Source: Paenibacillus sp. 1_12 (GTDB lineage Bacteria > Bacillota > Bacilli > Paenibacillales > NBRC-103111). From it: a stretch of 64,000 nt of DNA. The translations under genes and the position numbers were made by a program. The DNA is taken from assembly GCF_900114475.1 (NCBI RefSeq), contig NZ_FOTE01000002.1, positions 682,001 through 746,000 on the forward strand. The letters are read 5' to 3'. Shown in pieces: positions 44,877-54,534 of the stretch. Under the pieces are notes generated by a model. It saw only the letters and a list, made by a program, of their open reading frames with translations. It had not been told where the DNA came from and did not search any database. How positions within the stretch are numbered: position 1 is the first letter of the stretch; each line of letters begins with the position of its first letter.

Positions 44877-46871
44877 TTACTTCAGTAATTCTTTTGTCAA
44901 ACGAACCACATTATCTACAGAGAAGCCAAAGTATTCCATAACCTCAACACCTGGTCCTGAAGCTCCGAATGTATCGATGGACAATATATTGCCGTTAGGT
45001 CCCGTGTAACGCTCCCAACCGAGCGAGATACCGGCTTCGATAGCTAGACGCTTCGTGACGGCAGCAGGTAGTACCGACTCCTTATAAGCTTCGGATTGAC
45101 GGTTGAACAGCTCACGGCTCGGCATGGCAACTACGCGTACAGAGATATGATCCTTCTCGAGCTCAGCTTTGGCGTTCACGGCCAAGGAAACTTCGGAACC
45201 AGTTGCGATCAGGATAACATCCGGTTGACTGTTACTTTCCGTCAGGACATAGGCTCCTTTGGCTACCGCATCGACATTGCCTTTGGTTGCATCATATATA
45301 GGCAGGTTCTGTCTGCTCAACACCAGGGCTACCGGACCTTCATTTTGCTGTAAGGCATAAGCCCATGCGCTTGCCGTCTCATTGGCATCGCTTGGACGAA
45401 TGACCGTAAGTCCAGGAATGGTGCGCAGCGCAGCCAAGTGCTCAACAGGCTCGTGAGTTGGTCCATCTTCGCCAACAGCCACTGAATCATGGGTAAATAC
45501 GTAAGTAACAGGCAGCTTCTGCAGTGCAGCCAATCGAATCGACGGGCGTAGATAATCACTGAACACGAAGAATGTACTTACGAATGGTTTTACACCACCG
45601 TGCAGCGCCATACCGTTGCCTGCAGCGCCCATTGCATGCTCGCGGACACCGAAGTAGATATTGCGTCCAGCATAGGATTCAACAGCAAATACCTGCTCTC
45701 CGCTAATATCGGTCATCGTCGAATGGGACAAGTCCGCGCTGCCGCCAAAAATCGAAGGCACGGATTTAACGAAATGATTGATCGCTTGACCGCTTGCTAC
45801 GCGCGTTGAAATCGTCTTAGAAGAATCGAAGGTAAGGATGTCCGCAGCATCGATTTTGACGGAACCTCCGATGATTTGTTCAAGCTCAGTACCAAGCTCT
45901 GGATGCTGTGCTTTATAGGATAAAATCAGTTCGTTCCACGCTGCTTCTTTGGCCGCGCCATTTTGTTTAAGCTCTGCAAAATGAGCTTTGACTTCAGCCG
46001 GAACTGTGAATTCTTCTTCATACTTCCAGCCATAAGCTTCCTTGGTTGCCTTTGCTTCTTCTTTGCCAAGCGGATTGCCATGCGCTTTATTCGTTCCTGC
46101 TACTTTGCTTCCATAACCGATAATCGTCCGGATTTCGATAATCGTCGGCTGGGAATCATTAAGCTTGGCTGTTTCGATTGCTTTAGCAATTTGCTCAATG
46201 TCGTTGCCGTCTTCCACTCTTAAATAATGCCAATGTGCGGATTCTGCTCTTTTTTGGATATTCTCTCCGAAGGAAAGATTGAGATCTCCGTCCAAGGAGA
46301 TGTCGTTGGAATCGTACAATACAATTAATTTGTCCAGTTTCATATGTCCCGCCATGGACATAGCCTCGTAAGAGATTCCTTCCATCAAGCAGCCATCACC
46401 GACAAGCGCATAAGTGTAATGATCGACGACAGGGAACCCGCTTTGGTTGAATTTCGAAGCCAGATGCGCTTCAGCCATCGCCATACCTACTGCCATCGCA
46501 ATACCTTGCCCAAGAGGACCCGTTGTTGCATCTACGCCATCCGTGTGGCCAAATTCAGGATGTCCTGGCGTCAGGCTGTTCAGCTTGCGGAACTGCTTCA
46601 AATCTTCTATAGAAACGTTATAACCAGACAAATGCAGAAGGCTGTACAGCAAAGCCGAGCCGTGGCCTGCGGATAATACGAAACGATCGCGATTGAACCA
46701 TTTTGCATGGGCAGGATTGTGATTCAGTAGTTTGCCCCATAGTGCATACGCCATAGGCGCAGCTCCCATTGGCAGCCCAGGATGACCGGAATTGGCCGCG
46801 TTAGTCGCGTCAATCGATAACGTACGGATCGTATCGACAGCGAGTTGATCAATTGTTTGTGTGGTAGGCAT
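44877..46871 (-). CDS. tkt: Transketolase
   Basis: A 664-residue thiamine-diphosphate enzyme, full length. Motifs are [18 protein letters not shown], the TPP/Mg site [15 protein letters not shown] with the later DSNDISLDG, the transketolase signature [20 protein letters not shown], and the substrate-binding [16 protein letters not shown]. It moves two-carbon ketol units in the non-oxidative pentose-phosphate pathway. The start overlaps the end of zwf by 23 bp, and AAGGAG lies inside the zwf 3' end, so the two are translationally coupled. No signs of damage. Confidence 0.97.
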   Translation of the reverse strand: MPTTQTIDQLAVDTIRTLSIDATNAANSGHPGLPMGAAPMAYALWGKLLNHNPAHAKWFNRDRFVLSAGHGSALLYSLLHLSGYNVSIEDLKQFRKLNSLTPGHPEFGHTDGVDATTGPLGQGIAMAVGMAMAEAHLASKFNQSGFPVVDHYTYALVGDGCLMEGISYEAMSMAGHMKLDKLIVLYDSNDISLDGDLNLSFGENIQKRAESAHWHYLRVEDGNDIEQIAKAIETAKLNDSQPTIIEIRTIIGYGSKVAGTNKAHGNPLGKEEAKATKEAYGWKYEEEFTVPAEVKAHFAELKQNGAAKEAAWNELILSYKAQHPELGTELEQIIGGSVKIDAADILTFDSSKTISTRVASGQAINHFVKSVPSIFGGSADLSHSTMTDISGEQVFAVESYAGRNIYFGVREHAMGAAGNGMALHGGVKPFVSTFFVFSDYLRPSIRLAALQKLPVTYVFTHDSVAVGEDGPTHEPVEHLAALRTIPGLTVIRPSDANETASAWAYALQQNEGPVALVLSRQNLPIYDATKGNVDAVAKGAYVLTESNSQPDVILIATGSEVSLAVNAKAELEKDHISVRVVAMPSRELFNRQSEAYKESVLPAAVTKRLAIEAGISLGWERYTGPNGNILSIDTFGASGPGVEVMEYFGFSVDNVVRLTKELLK

Positions 46872-48375
46872 ATTGTTCTCCTTTTATGGATTCGATTTCT
46901 TGTTCCGACTTGTCATCGAACCACCAATGATAGCCATCCTGTGACAGCAGCTCATCGGACTCGACTGGTCCGTAGGTGCCAGCTGCATAGTGATGAAGTG
47001 GCACTAGGTTCTCTTCGTATGCATCTAAGATAGGTTGAACCCATTGCCATGACAACTCGACTTCGTCCCAATGCGCGAAGAACGTAGAATCTCCGTGCAA
47101 AGCGTCGCCAATCAAATTCTCGTAAGCCTCGGGCACATCATCTTGACTCTCATGAAAGTCGATATGCATGGGCTTGAACTTCCCTTTTTCCAAAGGATCT
47201 CTTGTATTTAATTGGAGCGAAATTCCTTCGTGGGGATTGATTTCAAATACGAGAAGATTAGGCATTTTATTATCATGATTTGCTCCAGACTGCTTTAACG
47301 GTTCTTTGAACTCGATCACGATTCTCGTCGATTTGTCCTTCATTCTTTTGCCAGTTCGGATGTAAAAAGGAACGCCCCGCCAAAAATAATCATCAATTTG
47401 AAGCTTAACTGCGATAAATGTGTCATTTTTTGAGGTTGTGGCAATATTGGGTTCGGATGTATATCCGACCACCGATTTCCCTTGGATCGTTCCTGCTCCG
47501 TACTGCCCGCGGACAACATGGGATCTAACATCCTCTTTTTGCAGCTTCTCCAGGGAATCCATCACCAGCTTCTTTTTAAAACGGACATTCTCTGAAGTAC
47601 TGTTGTTCGGGAGGTGGATCGTCAGCATCATGAGCAATTGCAGCATATGGTTTTGGAACATGTCTCTAACAGCACCAACATGATCGTAATAGCCAGCTCG
47701 TTCTTCAACTCCGACGATTTCGTTCGCGGTTATTTGAACGTTAGCAATGTAACGGCTGCTCCATAATGCTTGAAGGACAGGATTGTTCTGCTGCAGAACC
47801 GCAAGATTCTGTACCATCGGCTTGCCGAGATAATGATCAACTCGAAAAATTTCATCTTCTTTAAAAGCTTTGCTCAGATTCGTATTCAAATCCCGAGCCG
47901 ATTGCAAGTCATGGCCGAAAGGCTTTTCGATCACCAAACGCTTCCAGCCATTTGCGGAACCAAGTCCGCTTTCATTGATGTTCGCCGTAATCGTTTCAAA
48001 AAATTCAGGTCCTACGGACAAATAAAACATACGATTCGGCACTGTAGCACGTTGCTCTTCTTCCTGCTGTTCAATCAGCTGCAGCAGCTTCTGGTAATCT
48101 TCTTTACGGCTCACATCGAGAACACTATAGCGGAATGCACGTAAGAAGCTTTTCACCATAACGGGATCTTTCGCTTCGCGTCTGGCAAACATAAGGATAG
48201 ATTGCTCGACATTTGCTTGAAAGGCTTCATCCGATAATTCTCTTCTACCAAGACCGATCACGGAGAAGGACTGCGGCAGTTTCTGATCGATGAACAAATT
48301 ATATATGGCAGGGTAAATTTTTCTTTTGGCCAAATCCCCCGTGGCTCCAAATAAGACAAACGTGGTAGCTTCCAT
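46849..48375 (-). CDS. zwf: Glucose-6-phosphate 1-dehydrogenase
   Basis: A 508-residue NADP-dependent dehydrogenase. Motifs are the nucleotide-binding [19 protein letters not shown] (8-26), the active-site [13 protein letters not shown] with the catalytic His and Lys, and [10 protein letters not shown] in the C-terminal domain. The first oxidative step yields 6-phosphogluconolactone and NADPH. First gene of the four-gene pentose-phosphate operon, transcribed away from a LysR regulator; the 124-bp divergent region has a dyad overlapping its -35. No gnd or pgl gene is present in the window, so the next steps are encoded elsewhere. Confidence 0.97.
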   Translation of the reverse strand: MEATTFVLFGATGDLAKRKIYPAIYNLFIDQKLPQSFSVIGLGRRELSDEAFQANVEQSILMFARREAKDPVMVKSFLRAFRYSVLDVSRKEDYQKLLQLIEQQEEEQRATVPNRMFYLSVGPEFFETITANINESGLGSANGWKRLVIEKPFGHDLQSARDLNTNLSKAFKEDEIFRVDHYLGKPMVQNLAVLQQNNPVLQALWSSRYIANVQITANEIVGVEERAGYYDHVGAVRDMFQNHMLQLLMMLTIHLPNNSTSENVRFKKKLVMDSLEKLQKEDVRSHVVRGQYGAGTIQGKSVVGYTSEPNIATTSKNDTFIAVKLQIDDYFWRGVPFYIRTGKRMKDKSTRIVIEFKEPLKQSGANHDNKMPNLLVFEINPHEGISLQLNTRDPLEKGKFKPMHIDFHESQDDVPEAYENLIGDALHGDSTFFAHWDEVELSWQWVQPILDAYEENLVPLHHYAAGTYGPVESDELLSQDGYHWWFDDKSEQEIESIKGEQYAYHTNN

Positions 48376-48437
48376 TCTTCTTCTCCTTCCTGCAGAGCCT
48401 TTTTGGTTAGCACTGGTTTCTATTTCCTAAATCCACT

Positions 48438-48466
48438 ATAATACGAATATCACCTATACAGGTAAT
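48438..48466. promoter_or_regulatory. Candidate zwf promoter with LysR-type dyad
   Basis: On the minus strand TATTAT (48443-48438) is a good -10 while the -35 position (ATTACC) is poor, as for activator-dependent promoters. The dyad ACCTATACAGGT (48452-48463) sits over this region, between zwf and the divergent LysR gene. Binding by that regulator is inferred. Confidence 0.5.
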
Positions 48467-48499
48467 TAATATATTTTACAGGAGATATAGACCACGTCT

Positions 48500-49375
48500 A
48501 TGATCAATTACGAACTTTACAAGGTTTTCTATTGGGCCGCGAAGACCGGAAGCTTATCTAGTGCCGCCAAGTCGTTGTACCTCACCCAGCCAAGCGTCAG
48601 CCACGCCATCAAACAACTAGAAGAAAGCTTCGGTATCACCTTGTTTTATCGCAATTCCAAAGGTGTTTCCTTAACGCAAGAGGGCGTCACTCTCTATTCG
48701 TATATCGAGAAGTCGCAGATCCTAATCTCTTTGGCAGAAGAAAAGATGGCGGCGCTTAAAAATCTGGACAGCGGCGAGCTGCGGATCGGTGGCAGCGATT
48801 CGTTGTTCAAGCACTACTTGCTTCCTTTTCTGGAAAGTTATCATCAGAAGTATCCCGGCATCAAATTGCATCTGAATCATGGGACGACGCCAGAAACCAT
48901 CGCATTTTTGAAAGAGGGAAAAATCGATTTGGGTGTCGTTCGTATGCCCATTGTCGATTCCCAGCTTGAAGTGATGATGGGCATTCAGCTGCAGGATTGC
49001 TTTGTAGCGGGGGCTCATTATGCTGATCTTAAGGACCAAGTACTCTCACTGGAATCGCTGCTTCAGTATCCCATCATCCTATTCTCACGTAATAGCCGGG
49101 TACGGATGGCCATCACGGAACTATTTCAAAGCTACGGTTATCAGATCAAACCTGAAATTGAAGTCGGAAGCGTGGATCTTCTTATCGAATTTGCGCGAAA
49201 AGGCCTCGGAATCTCTTACATAACCAAAGAATTCATTTCCAAGGAACTGGAAGAGGGTTCACTCTTTGAAATTCAATTAGATCTCAAGATGCCACCTTCC
49301 CAAGTGGGATTCATGATTATGCGTGATATGCCGCTTTCCAATGCGGCAAGCAAGTTTATTGAGCTCGTGAAATAG
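48500..49375 (+). CDS. LysR-family transcriptional regulator
   Basis: A 291-residue LTTR. The N-terminal winged helix-turn-helix (about 1-60) has SLSSAAKSLYLTQPSVSHAI; the C-terminal effector domain (about 88-290) is a type 2 periplasmic-binding fold. It is divergent from zwf with a dyad between them, so it is likely an activator or autoregulator of the pentose-phosphate operon, possibly responding to a metabolite or redox state. The GGAG preceding the start is about 15 bp away, further than usual. The effector is unknown. A good terminator follows. Confidence 0.92.
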   Translation: MINYELYKVFYWAAKTGSLSSAAKSLYLTQPSVSHAIKQLEESFGITLFYRNSKGVSLTQEGVTLYSYIEKSQILISLAEEKMAALKNLDSGELRIGGSDSLFKHYLLPFLESYHQKYPGIKLHLNHGTTPETIAFLKEGKIDLGVVRMPIVDSQLEVMMGIQLQDCFVAGAHYADLKDQVLSLESLLQYPIILFSRNSRVRMAITELFQSYGYQIKPEIEVGSVDLLIEFARKGLGISYITKEFISKELEEGSLFEIQLDLKMPPSQVGFMIMRDMPLSNAASKFIELVK

Positions 49376-49409
49376 CATCCAAGTGTAAGCTTGCAAGTAA
49401 CAAACAAAA

Positions 49410-49457
49410 AGCATCCGCTGCCCTGTTGAAACAGGCTGGGATGCTCTTCTTTTTTTG
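49410..49457 (+). terminator. Rho-independent terminator after the LysR gene
   Basis: AGCATCC (49410-49416) pairs with GGATGCT (49439-49445), with an inner CCTGT/ACAGG stem, followed by CTTCTTTTTTT. It lies 34 bp past the LysR stop. Confidence 0.85.
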
Positions 49458-49640
49458 CCATTCATTCTATCCTCGTTCTATAAGCTCCGCAATTATTTGA
49501 CTGAAAGTGAATTTGTCACAAGTATGAGAGAAAATCACTAGTCCTTCAAACGTCGTGCTTCAACGATCATTACGATTCAATATAACTGCTCGTTAGTTAA
49601 TATAAAGGCGGTTGCCTCTAGTCCCTACATCGTTCTTGCA

Positions 49641-49678
49641 GATCATACCAAGGAATACAATGTTGGTAATGTATGATC
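49641..49678. repeat. Inverted repeat just upstream of the DUF302 gene
   Basis: GATCATAC (49641-49648) and GTATGATC (49671-49678) are perfect complements separated by 22 bp. They end four bases before the GGGAGGA ribosome-binding site. The repeat could be an operator or an RNA hairpin near the start; the rest of this 324-bp gene-free stretch (49376-49699) shows only the LysR terminator. Confidence 0.45.
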
Positions 49679-49699
49679 AACAGGGAGGATTCCGATACA

Positions 49700-50242
49700 A
49701 TGGCAAACAGCCCTTTTATTCCTTACAAAATGGTTTCGTGGCTAACGACCGTCCGCGAAGATATACCTTCAGGGTTGAGCTATGAAGCGCTCGTGACTGC
49801 GTTCGAGCGTGAAATGGGGCATTGGAATCAGAACGCTGAAACCGCGCTCGTTAAAGAGCATGCTTCCTGGGAAAAGGTACAGCAAGCATTCGCACAAATG
49901 GCTGGCCCCCACGGGTTAATGATCTTCTTCAAAATCGACCAAGGCCGGCTGGTCTCGCTCCATAACGGCATAAAAAAATGCGTTTTATATATCATCGGTA
50001 ATGGGGTCGTAGCCGAACCGATCCTCACGATCGATATAAGAGCCAGTTTGTTTGTGCCGTTCCGGGTATCTCTTTATGATAACGGTAATCCCACTGGGGC
50101 CATAATTAGCTACGAGCGACCCTCGTCTTTTTTAGCGACATTGAATCATCCAGCCTTGTACCCTTACGGTTCTTTGCTCGATCATCGAATGAATTGTGTC
50201 GTGCAGCGTATTTTAAGGAACAATCAGAATCAAACACCTTAA
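49700..50242 (+). CDS. DUF302-family protein
   Basis: A 180-residue cytoplasmic protein. The start is MANSPFIPY at 49700, ten bases after GGGAGGA; an ATG at 49673 is in frame but has no ribosome-binding site. KCVLYIIGNGVVAEPILTID and PFRVSLYDN(G) match the DUF302 domain, a small alpha/beta fold of unknown function. The region before it is an all-alpha extension. It is 173 bp upstream of the 2-oxoacid decarboxylase on the same strand; co-transcription is possible but no functional link is known. Confidence 0.78.
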   Translation: MANSPFIPYKMVSWLTTVREDIPSGLSYEALVTAFEREMGHWNQNAETALVKEHASWEKVQQAFAQMAGPHGLMIFFKIDQGRLVSLHNGIKKCVLYIIGNGVVAEPILTIDIRASLFVPFRVSLYDNGNPTGAIISYERPSSFLATLNHPALYPYGSLLDHRMNCVVQRILRNNQNQTP

Positions 50243-50415
50243 AAAAGCAATATCTTTTGAAGTCGAAATAATGTCATCATTAAGTACTGTCTTTTTCTTT
50301 CCTTTTAGGACACACAGAACACTAGCATATCGAACATCCCTTAGTGAATAACCAGTTCAATGAAAAGGGTATCTTATACAAGGACAGATTTAAAAAGATA
50401 GGGAGTGAGCAAGAG

Positions 50416-52134
50416 ATGGGAACCTTAACAGTGGTGGGAAGCTCTAACCCGCAAACTGAAACAGCTCAAAAAACACTTGGCCAGTATTTGTTCGATTGCC
50501 TGAAGCTGGAGGGTATTACCGAAATTTTCGGCGTTGCCGGAGACTATAATTTTACACTATTGGATACGCTGGAGCGATATAACGGCGTCCGGTTTATTAG
50601 TGGACGGAACGAATTGAACTCAGGTTATGCGGCGGATGGCTACGCAAGAATTAAAGGTCTGTCCGCTCTTATTACGACTTTCGGGGTCGGGGAGCTCAGT
50701 GCCTGCAATGCAATAGCGGGAGCTTACAGCGAGCATGTGCCGCTGATTCACATCGTGGGTGCGCCTCCCGATAAGGATCAAAAGGAACACAAGCTGATGC
50801 ACCACACTCTCATGAATGGAAATTTTGACGTCTTCCACAAAGTGTATGAACTGATTACGGCTTATACCGCGGTACTGACGCCGGAAAACGCCGAGATTGA
50901 AATTCCTGCCGCCATTCGCATTGCGAAGGAAAAGAAAAAGCCGGTATACCTGGTTGTGGCTGATGATTTAGTGACCAAGCCGATCATTGCCAGGAAAGAG
51001 TCGATACCGCCGCGTCCAACGTCCAATCTGAAAACCCTTCAGGCAGCAACGGAACATGTCCGCCAGCTGCTGGAGCGTGCCCACCGGCCGGTCATTCTGG
51101 TTGATGTCAAAACAATGCGGTTCGGCCTAGAAAAAGCGGTTCGGCAGTTCGCCGATGCCATGAACGCACCTGTTGCGACAATGATGTTCGGAAAGGGGGC
51201 ATTCGACGAAACCCATCCGAATTATATTGGGATGTATGGAGGCTCTTTCGGAAGTTCTGAAGTCCAAACCACGGTAGAAAATGCAGACTGTGTCATTGCG
51301 GTAGGCATGGTATGGGCGGACAATAACACCGGAAACTTCACCGCGAAGCTGAACCCACTAGTGACAGTCGATATTCAACCGGAAATGGTCAAGATCGCAG
51401 AAGCCGAATATCCGAATGTGTTCGCAGTCGACATGCTGCTTGCTGTGCAAAAGGTTGGTCACAAAGGCCATGGTTTAGCGGGAAAAGCAACATTCCCGTA
51501 CGACCAAATAACCGGCAGTACTGATGAGCCACTAACTGCGGCCATTTATTATCCTCGTTTTCAGCAGATGCTCAAAGAAGGGGATATCGTGATTGCCGAG
51601 ACCGGTACGTTGTACAACGGGATGGCGCAGGTGAAACTACCGCTCAATGTAACGTATATTGCTCAGGGAGGCTGGGAGTCCATCGGTTATGCCACACCCT
51701 CAGCATACGGTGCCAGTATCGCTGCCCCGAACCGACGGGTGTTGTTATTTACAGGTGACGGCTCCTTGCAGTTGACAGCCCAAGAGATCAGCTCCATGCT
51801 CTATTATGAATGCAAGCCCATTATCTTCGTCTTGAACAACGATGGGTATACGATCGAAAAATATTTAAATGTGAAAACAGAGGATCAGCAATATAACAAA
51901 ATTCCGCGCTGGTCATATACCAAGCTGGCTGAAGCTTTTGGAGGCGATGCGTTTGCCGTGACTGTCCGGACCTATGGAGAGCTTGACCAGGCTATAACCC
52001 AAGCTGATAAGGAACGTGCCGGAAGACTCTGTATCATTGAAATGATCGCCGCGGATCCTATGGACGCACCCGAAAATATGCGCCGGATGCGCAACTATTT
52101 GGAGATGCAGGAGAAGCAGCGAAGCCAGAAATAG
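50416..52134 (+). CDS. Indolepyruvate/2-oxoacid decarboxylase (pyruvate decarboxylase family)
   Basis: A 572-residue thiamine-diphosphate decarboxylase. The start is MGTLTVVG at 50416, with GGGAG about 10 bp upstream; a GTG at 50344 would add 24 residues with no obvious signal. Key elements are EIFGVAGDYNFTLL, the TPP-activating glutamate E66 in RNELNSGYAADGYAR, the HH pair in MHHTLMNGNFDVF, and the TPP/Mg motif GDGSLQLTAQEISSML with NNDGYTIEKYL. The HH motif marks true 2-oxoacid decarboxylases. Indolepyruvate, phenylpyruvate or branched-chain oxoacids are all possible; indole-3-acetaldehyde production would feed auxin synthesis in a rhizosphere organism. Confidence 0.9.
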   Translation: MGTLTVVGSSNPQTETAQKTLGQYLFDCLKLEGITEIFGVAGDYNFTLLDTLERYNGVRFISGRNELNSGYAADGYARIKGLSALITTFGVGELSACNAIAGAYSEHVPLIHIVGAPPDKDQKEHKLMHHTLMNGNFDVFHKVYELITAYTAVLTPENAEIEIPAAIRIAKEKKKPVYLVVADDLVTKPIIARKESIPPRPTSNLKTLQAATEHVRQLLERAHRPVILVDVKTMRFGLEKAVRQFADAMNAPVATMMFGKGAFDETHPNYIGMYGGSFGSSEVQTTVENADCVIAVGMVWADNNTGNFTAKLNPLVTVDIQPEMVKIAEAEYPNVFAVDMLLAVQKVGHKGHGLAGKATFPYDQITGSTDEPLTAAIYYPRFQQMLKEGDIVIAETGTLYNGMAQVKLPLNVTYIAQGGWESIGYATPSAYGASIAAPNRRVLLFTGDGSLQLTAQEISSMLYYECKPIIFVLNNDGYTIEKYLNVKTEDQQYNKIPRWSYTKLAEAFGGDAFAVTVRTYGELDQAITQADKERAGRLCIIEMIAADPMDAPENMRRMRNYLEMQEKQRSQK

Positions 52135-52176
52135 AATCAGCTGGACTCTTTCCTTTGTCTGGAGAAATCCCTCATC

Positions 52177-52311
52177 TTAATAATCACGATCAACAAAAAC
52201 AGCGTTGCTGCAGCAACGCTTCTGTATCCCTTCGATGACAAATTCATCACTCAAGTACATCCGTGATTGAATCGCAACATAATCCCCGTCGACTAAAGTG
52301 CGCTTAAATGC
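52177..52311 (-). pseudogene. Possible remnant of a SnoaL/NTF2-like gene
   Basis: A 45-codon open stretch without a start codon, reading FKRTLVDGDYVAIQSRMYLS, resembles the central strands of SnoaL/NTF2-fold proteins. It is bounded by TAA upstream (52314-52312) and downstream. A terminator-like palindrome lies inside. Too short to be sure. Confidence 0.25.
52201..52220. terminator. Perfect 20-bp palindrome, terminator-like
   Basis: AGCGTTGCTG is followed directly by its exact complement. On the minus strand it continues GTTTTTG, and on the plus strand TTCTGT. It lies 66 bp past the 2-oxoacid decarboxylase stop and could terminate either convergent gene; an operator role is less likely here. 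Confidence 0.55.
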
Positions 52312-52338
52312 TTACAGTTGCCAATTTCCTTTAAATGA

Positions 52339-53265
52339 TCAAGTGTCCAAATTGAGAAGAAAATTACGTGTACTGTAATAGGCATCGTTCCACCCCATTT
52401 TTGCATAGAAACGAAGTCCATCCATCCCCTTAAAATAATAGGCTCCAATTAATCTCTCTTTGAAATCCGGGATAATAATTCCAACTTTTTCTTGGTAGTC
52501 TTGATAAGCATGAATTACTTCACGCCCTTCCATGTGTCTATCGAGAATTGCGAGATCGACAAGAAAATCGCCGTATGCAAAGTTGCCATCAATGACACCG
52601 GTTATACGTGAGCCGTCGGACAAAATATTCCATTGGTGAAAATCCCCATGAATAAAGTAACGGTGGGGTTCATTGTAGGACGAGTAAGCCATTAAACGTT
52701 TGTAGCATTCATCAAATACATCTTTTTCTAAACAAGAACTCTGAAATAAGTCATACCAATTCTCCCAGAAGTTCCCCGTCTGATCCTCAGCAAATGATGT
52801 AACCAAATAGTCCTTCCATGTTTGAAATGTTCCGTCACCATTAGGCCCGACCCATCCATATCCGCTTGTTAGCCCGAGATCTACATGGTTTAGACGTGTC
52901 AATATCCTTATAAGCTCTGGGAGTTGGTGGGTTTGCTGCTCAGCTGAGAAATCCGCTAGATTACAGCCATCAATCCGTTCCATTATGGAGTATGCTAGAT
53001 GTCCGACTTTCCCTTGTCCAAGGCATCTTGGAAACGGTATCCCCTGGTTACATAGCAATTCCGAAATATAATGTTCTGTTTTATACGCTCCCTCCATGTC
53101 ACTGAATTTAATCACGTATCCTTTTCCTTCATTGCTGAAGGAGAAAACAGTGCTCAAGTTACCGCCCACCAGTGGCGTTATCTCTACCACTTTTGAACCG
53201 AGATGAGTCCTTAATACTGCCTCTTCCTCACTTATGTCCAAGCTTGGTTTTTCATATGCAGTCAT
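52339..53265 (-). CDS. Aminoglycoside-phosphotransferase-family (APH/choline-kinase-like) protein
   Basis: A 308-residue kinase-fold protein. The catalytic loop FIHGDFHQWNIL (HGDxxxxN) and the metal motif VIDGNFAYGDFLVDLAIL are clear, and the N-lobe has VVEITPLVGGNLSTVFSF. The usual ATP-binding lysine is in YVIKFSD. The family includes aminoglycoside and macrolide phosphotransferases and sugar or choline kinases. Closeness to a specific resistance enzyme cannot be judged, so the substrate is open. GAGGGGAGTG precedes the start. It stands alone, minus strand, with the AraC gene 99 bp upstream of it. Confidence 0.85.
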   Translation of the reverse strand: MTAYEKPSLDISEEEAVLRTHLGSKVVEITPLVGGNLSTVFSFSNEGKGYVIKFSDMEGAYKTEHYISELLCNQGIPFPRCLGQGKVGHLAYSIMERIDGCNLADFSAEQQTHQLPELIRILTRLNHVDLGLTSGYGWVGPNGDGTFQTWKDYLVTSFAEDQTGNFWENWYDLFQSSCLEKDVFDECYKRLMAYSSYNEPHRYFIHGDFHQWNILSDGSRITGVIDGNFAYGDFLVDLAILDRHMEGREVIHAYQDYQEKVGIIIPDFKERLIGAYYFKGMDGLRFYAKMGWNDAYYSTRNFLLNLDT

Positions 53266-53363
53266 GGCTCACACTCCCCTCGTTTTGTTACAAGAGCCCT
53301 GAATATAAACATTTAACATCATGTATTGCGCTTGATTAATTTGTACCCTGCGGAAACTGCAGG

Positions 53364-54302
53364 TCACAGCTTTCTCAGGGGTTCATGCTCGGCCAACTGC
53401 TCGCCCTCATGGCGGGAACGGATATACTGCACGGGCGACAGCCCGAACAGCCTCTTATACTCACGGCTAAACTGCGTCGAGCTTTGGTAGCCCGTACGCA
53501 GCGCCGTTTCCGTTACATTGGCACCGTCAAGCAAAAGCCTACGCGCTTCCTGAAGACGAAGTTGCTTCTGGTACTGCAAGGGAGCCATGGCCGTCACTTC
53601 TTTAAATTTATAATGCAGGCTGGAGATGCTCATATTCCCCAGTTCAGCCAGCTCTTCAATCGTAATGGCACTGTCAAAGTTATGGGTGATCCAGTCGATT
53701 ACCTTGCTGATTCCGGAAGCCTCCTGATGCCATAACATGTTGTAATAAAAGCGTGAGCCTTCCTCACCATCCAGCAGCCAGTAGATGATTTCCCGTTTTA
53801 CTGCTGGCGCGAGGTATTTGGCCGCCTTGGGGTCTTGTGAAAGCCGCAGCAGCTTTTCGAAGCCCTCCAATACCTCAAGCTTGGGTTTGCCGACAAAAAT
53901 ACCCGTGTGAGGCCCGTCCTCCAGTTGGAGCTTCAGACCAGCTTCAGTTGCGACTGCGGCCACCTCACCGGGGGACAATTCGATCCGCAGCGCCAAATAT
54001 GGCGCATCTGCCGCGGCCTCCAATATCTGGCCAGTAACCGGCAAACTTAAGCTTGTAGCGAGAAAATTCCCCCGCTTGTACTCGATTATGTCTTCTCCAA
54101 ACTGCAAGCGTGTCTTCCCTTGCAAAATAATGCAGAGAGATGGTTTCAATGGCCCCTTTGACATTAATGTCGGGCTGTTTACTTTCAAGATATCAAGAAA
54201 AGGAACAGCCGCCTGCAGTCTGTTTGAATTTATAGGTATTTGTAAGCAAAGGTTCAATAACCGATCCAGAAGCTCCTGTATATTCACCTGGTTAATGTGC
54301 AT
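53364..54302 (-). CDS. AraC-family transcriptional regulator
   Basis: A 312-residue regulator with an N-terminal AraC_N-type cupin domain (about 20-170; KPSLCIILQGKTRLQFGED) and the C-terminal double helix-turn-helix (about 195-295; ITIEELAELGNMSISSLHYKF, then TALRTGYQSSTQFSREYKRL). The N-terminal domain type is usual for regulators of redox or aldehyde responses. It is divergent from an aldo-keto reductase gene with a 232-bp shared region, so it very likely activates that gene. AAGGAA precedes the ATG. Confidence 0.92.
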   Translation of the reverse strand: MHINQVNIQELLDRLLNLCLQIPINSNRLQAAVPFLDILKVNSPTLMSKGPLKPSLCIILQGKTRLQFGEDIIEYKRGNFLATSLSLPVTGQILEAAADAPYLALRIELSPGEVAAVATEAGLKLQLEDGPHTGIFVGKPKLEVLEGFEKLLRLSQDPKAAKYLAPAVKREIIYWLLDGEEGSRFYYNMLWHQEASGISKVIDWITHNFDSAITIEELAELGNMSISSLHYKFKEVTAMAPLQYQKQLRLQEARRLLLDGANVTETALRTGYQSSTQFSREYKRLFGLSPVQYIRSRHEGEQLAEHEPLRKL

Positions 54303-54534
54303 GGCGTCTGTTCCTTTTTATTTGTAGTGTGCTCTTAGGCAATATTTAAACATATACCGGCTGGGAAAACAATTCGCTTTGGATAATCAGGCAGATATTC
54401 CGTATGATCGAACTATCTTTCAAGGAGAGAAAGACAGATAATTACGGATGTACCGGACAGTCGCATACAGCGTTCGCGAAGTGAGCGCTATCGTCATGGT
54501 ATAGAATATCACGTATCTAAGGAGGCAATTTATA

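Noticed and set aside
52201-52220. Perfect palindrome considered as a transcription-factor operator
   Set aside because: It lies between convergent genes after a stop codon and is followed by a T run on the minus strand, which fits a terminator better.
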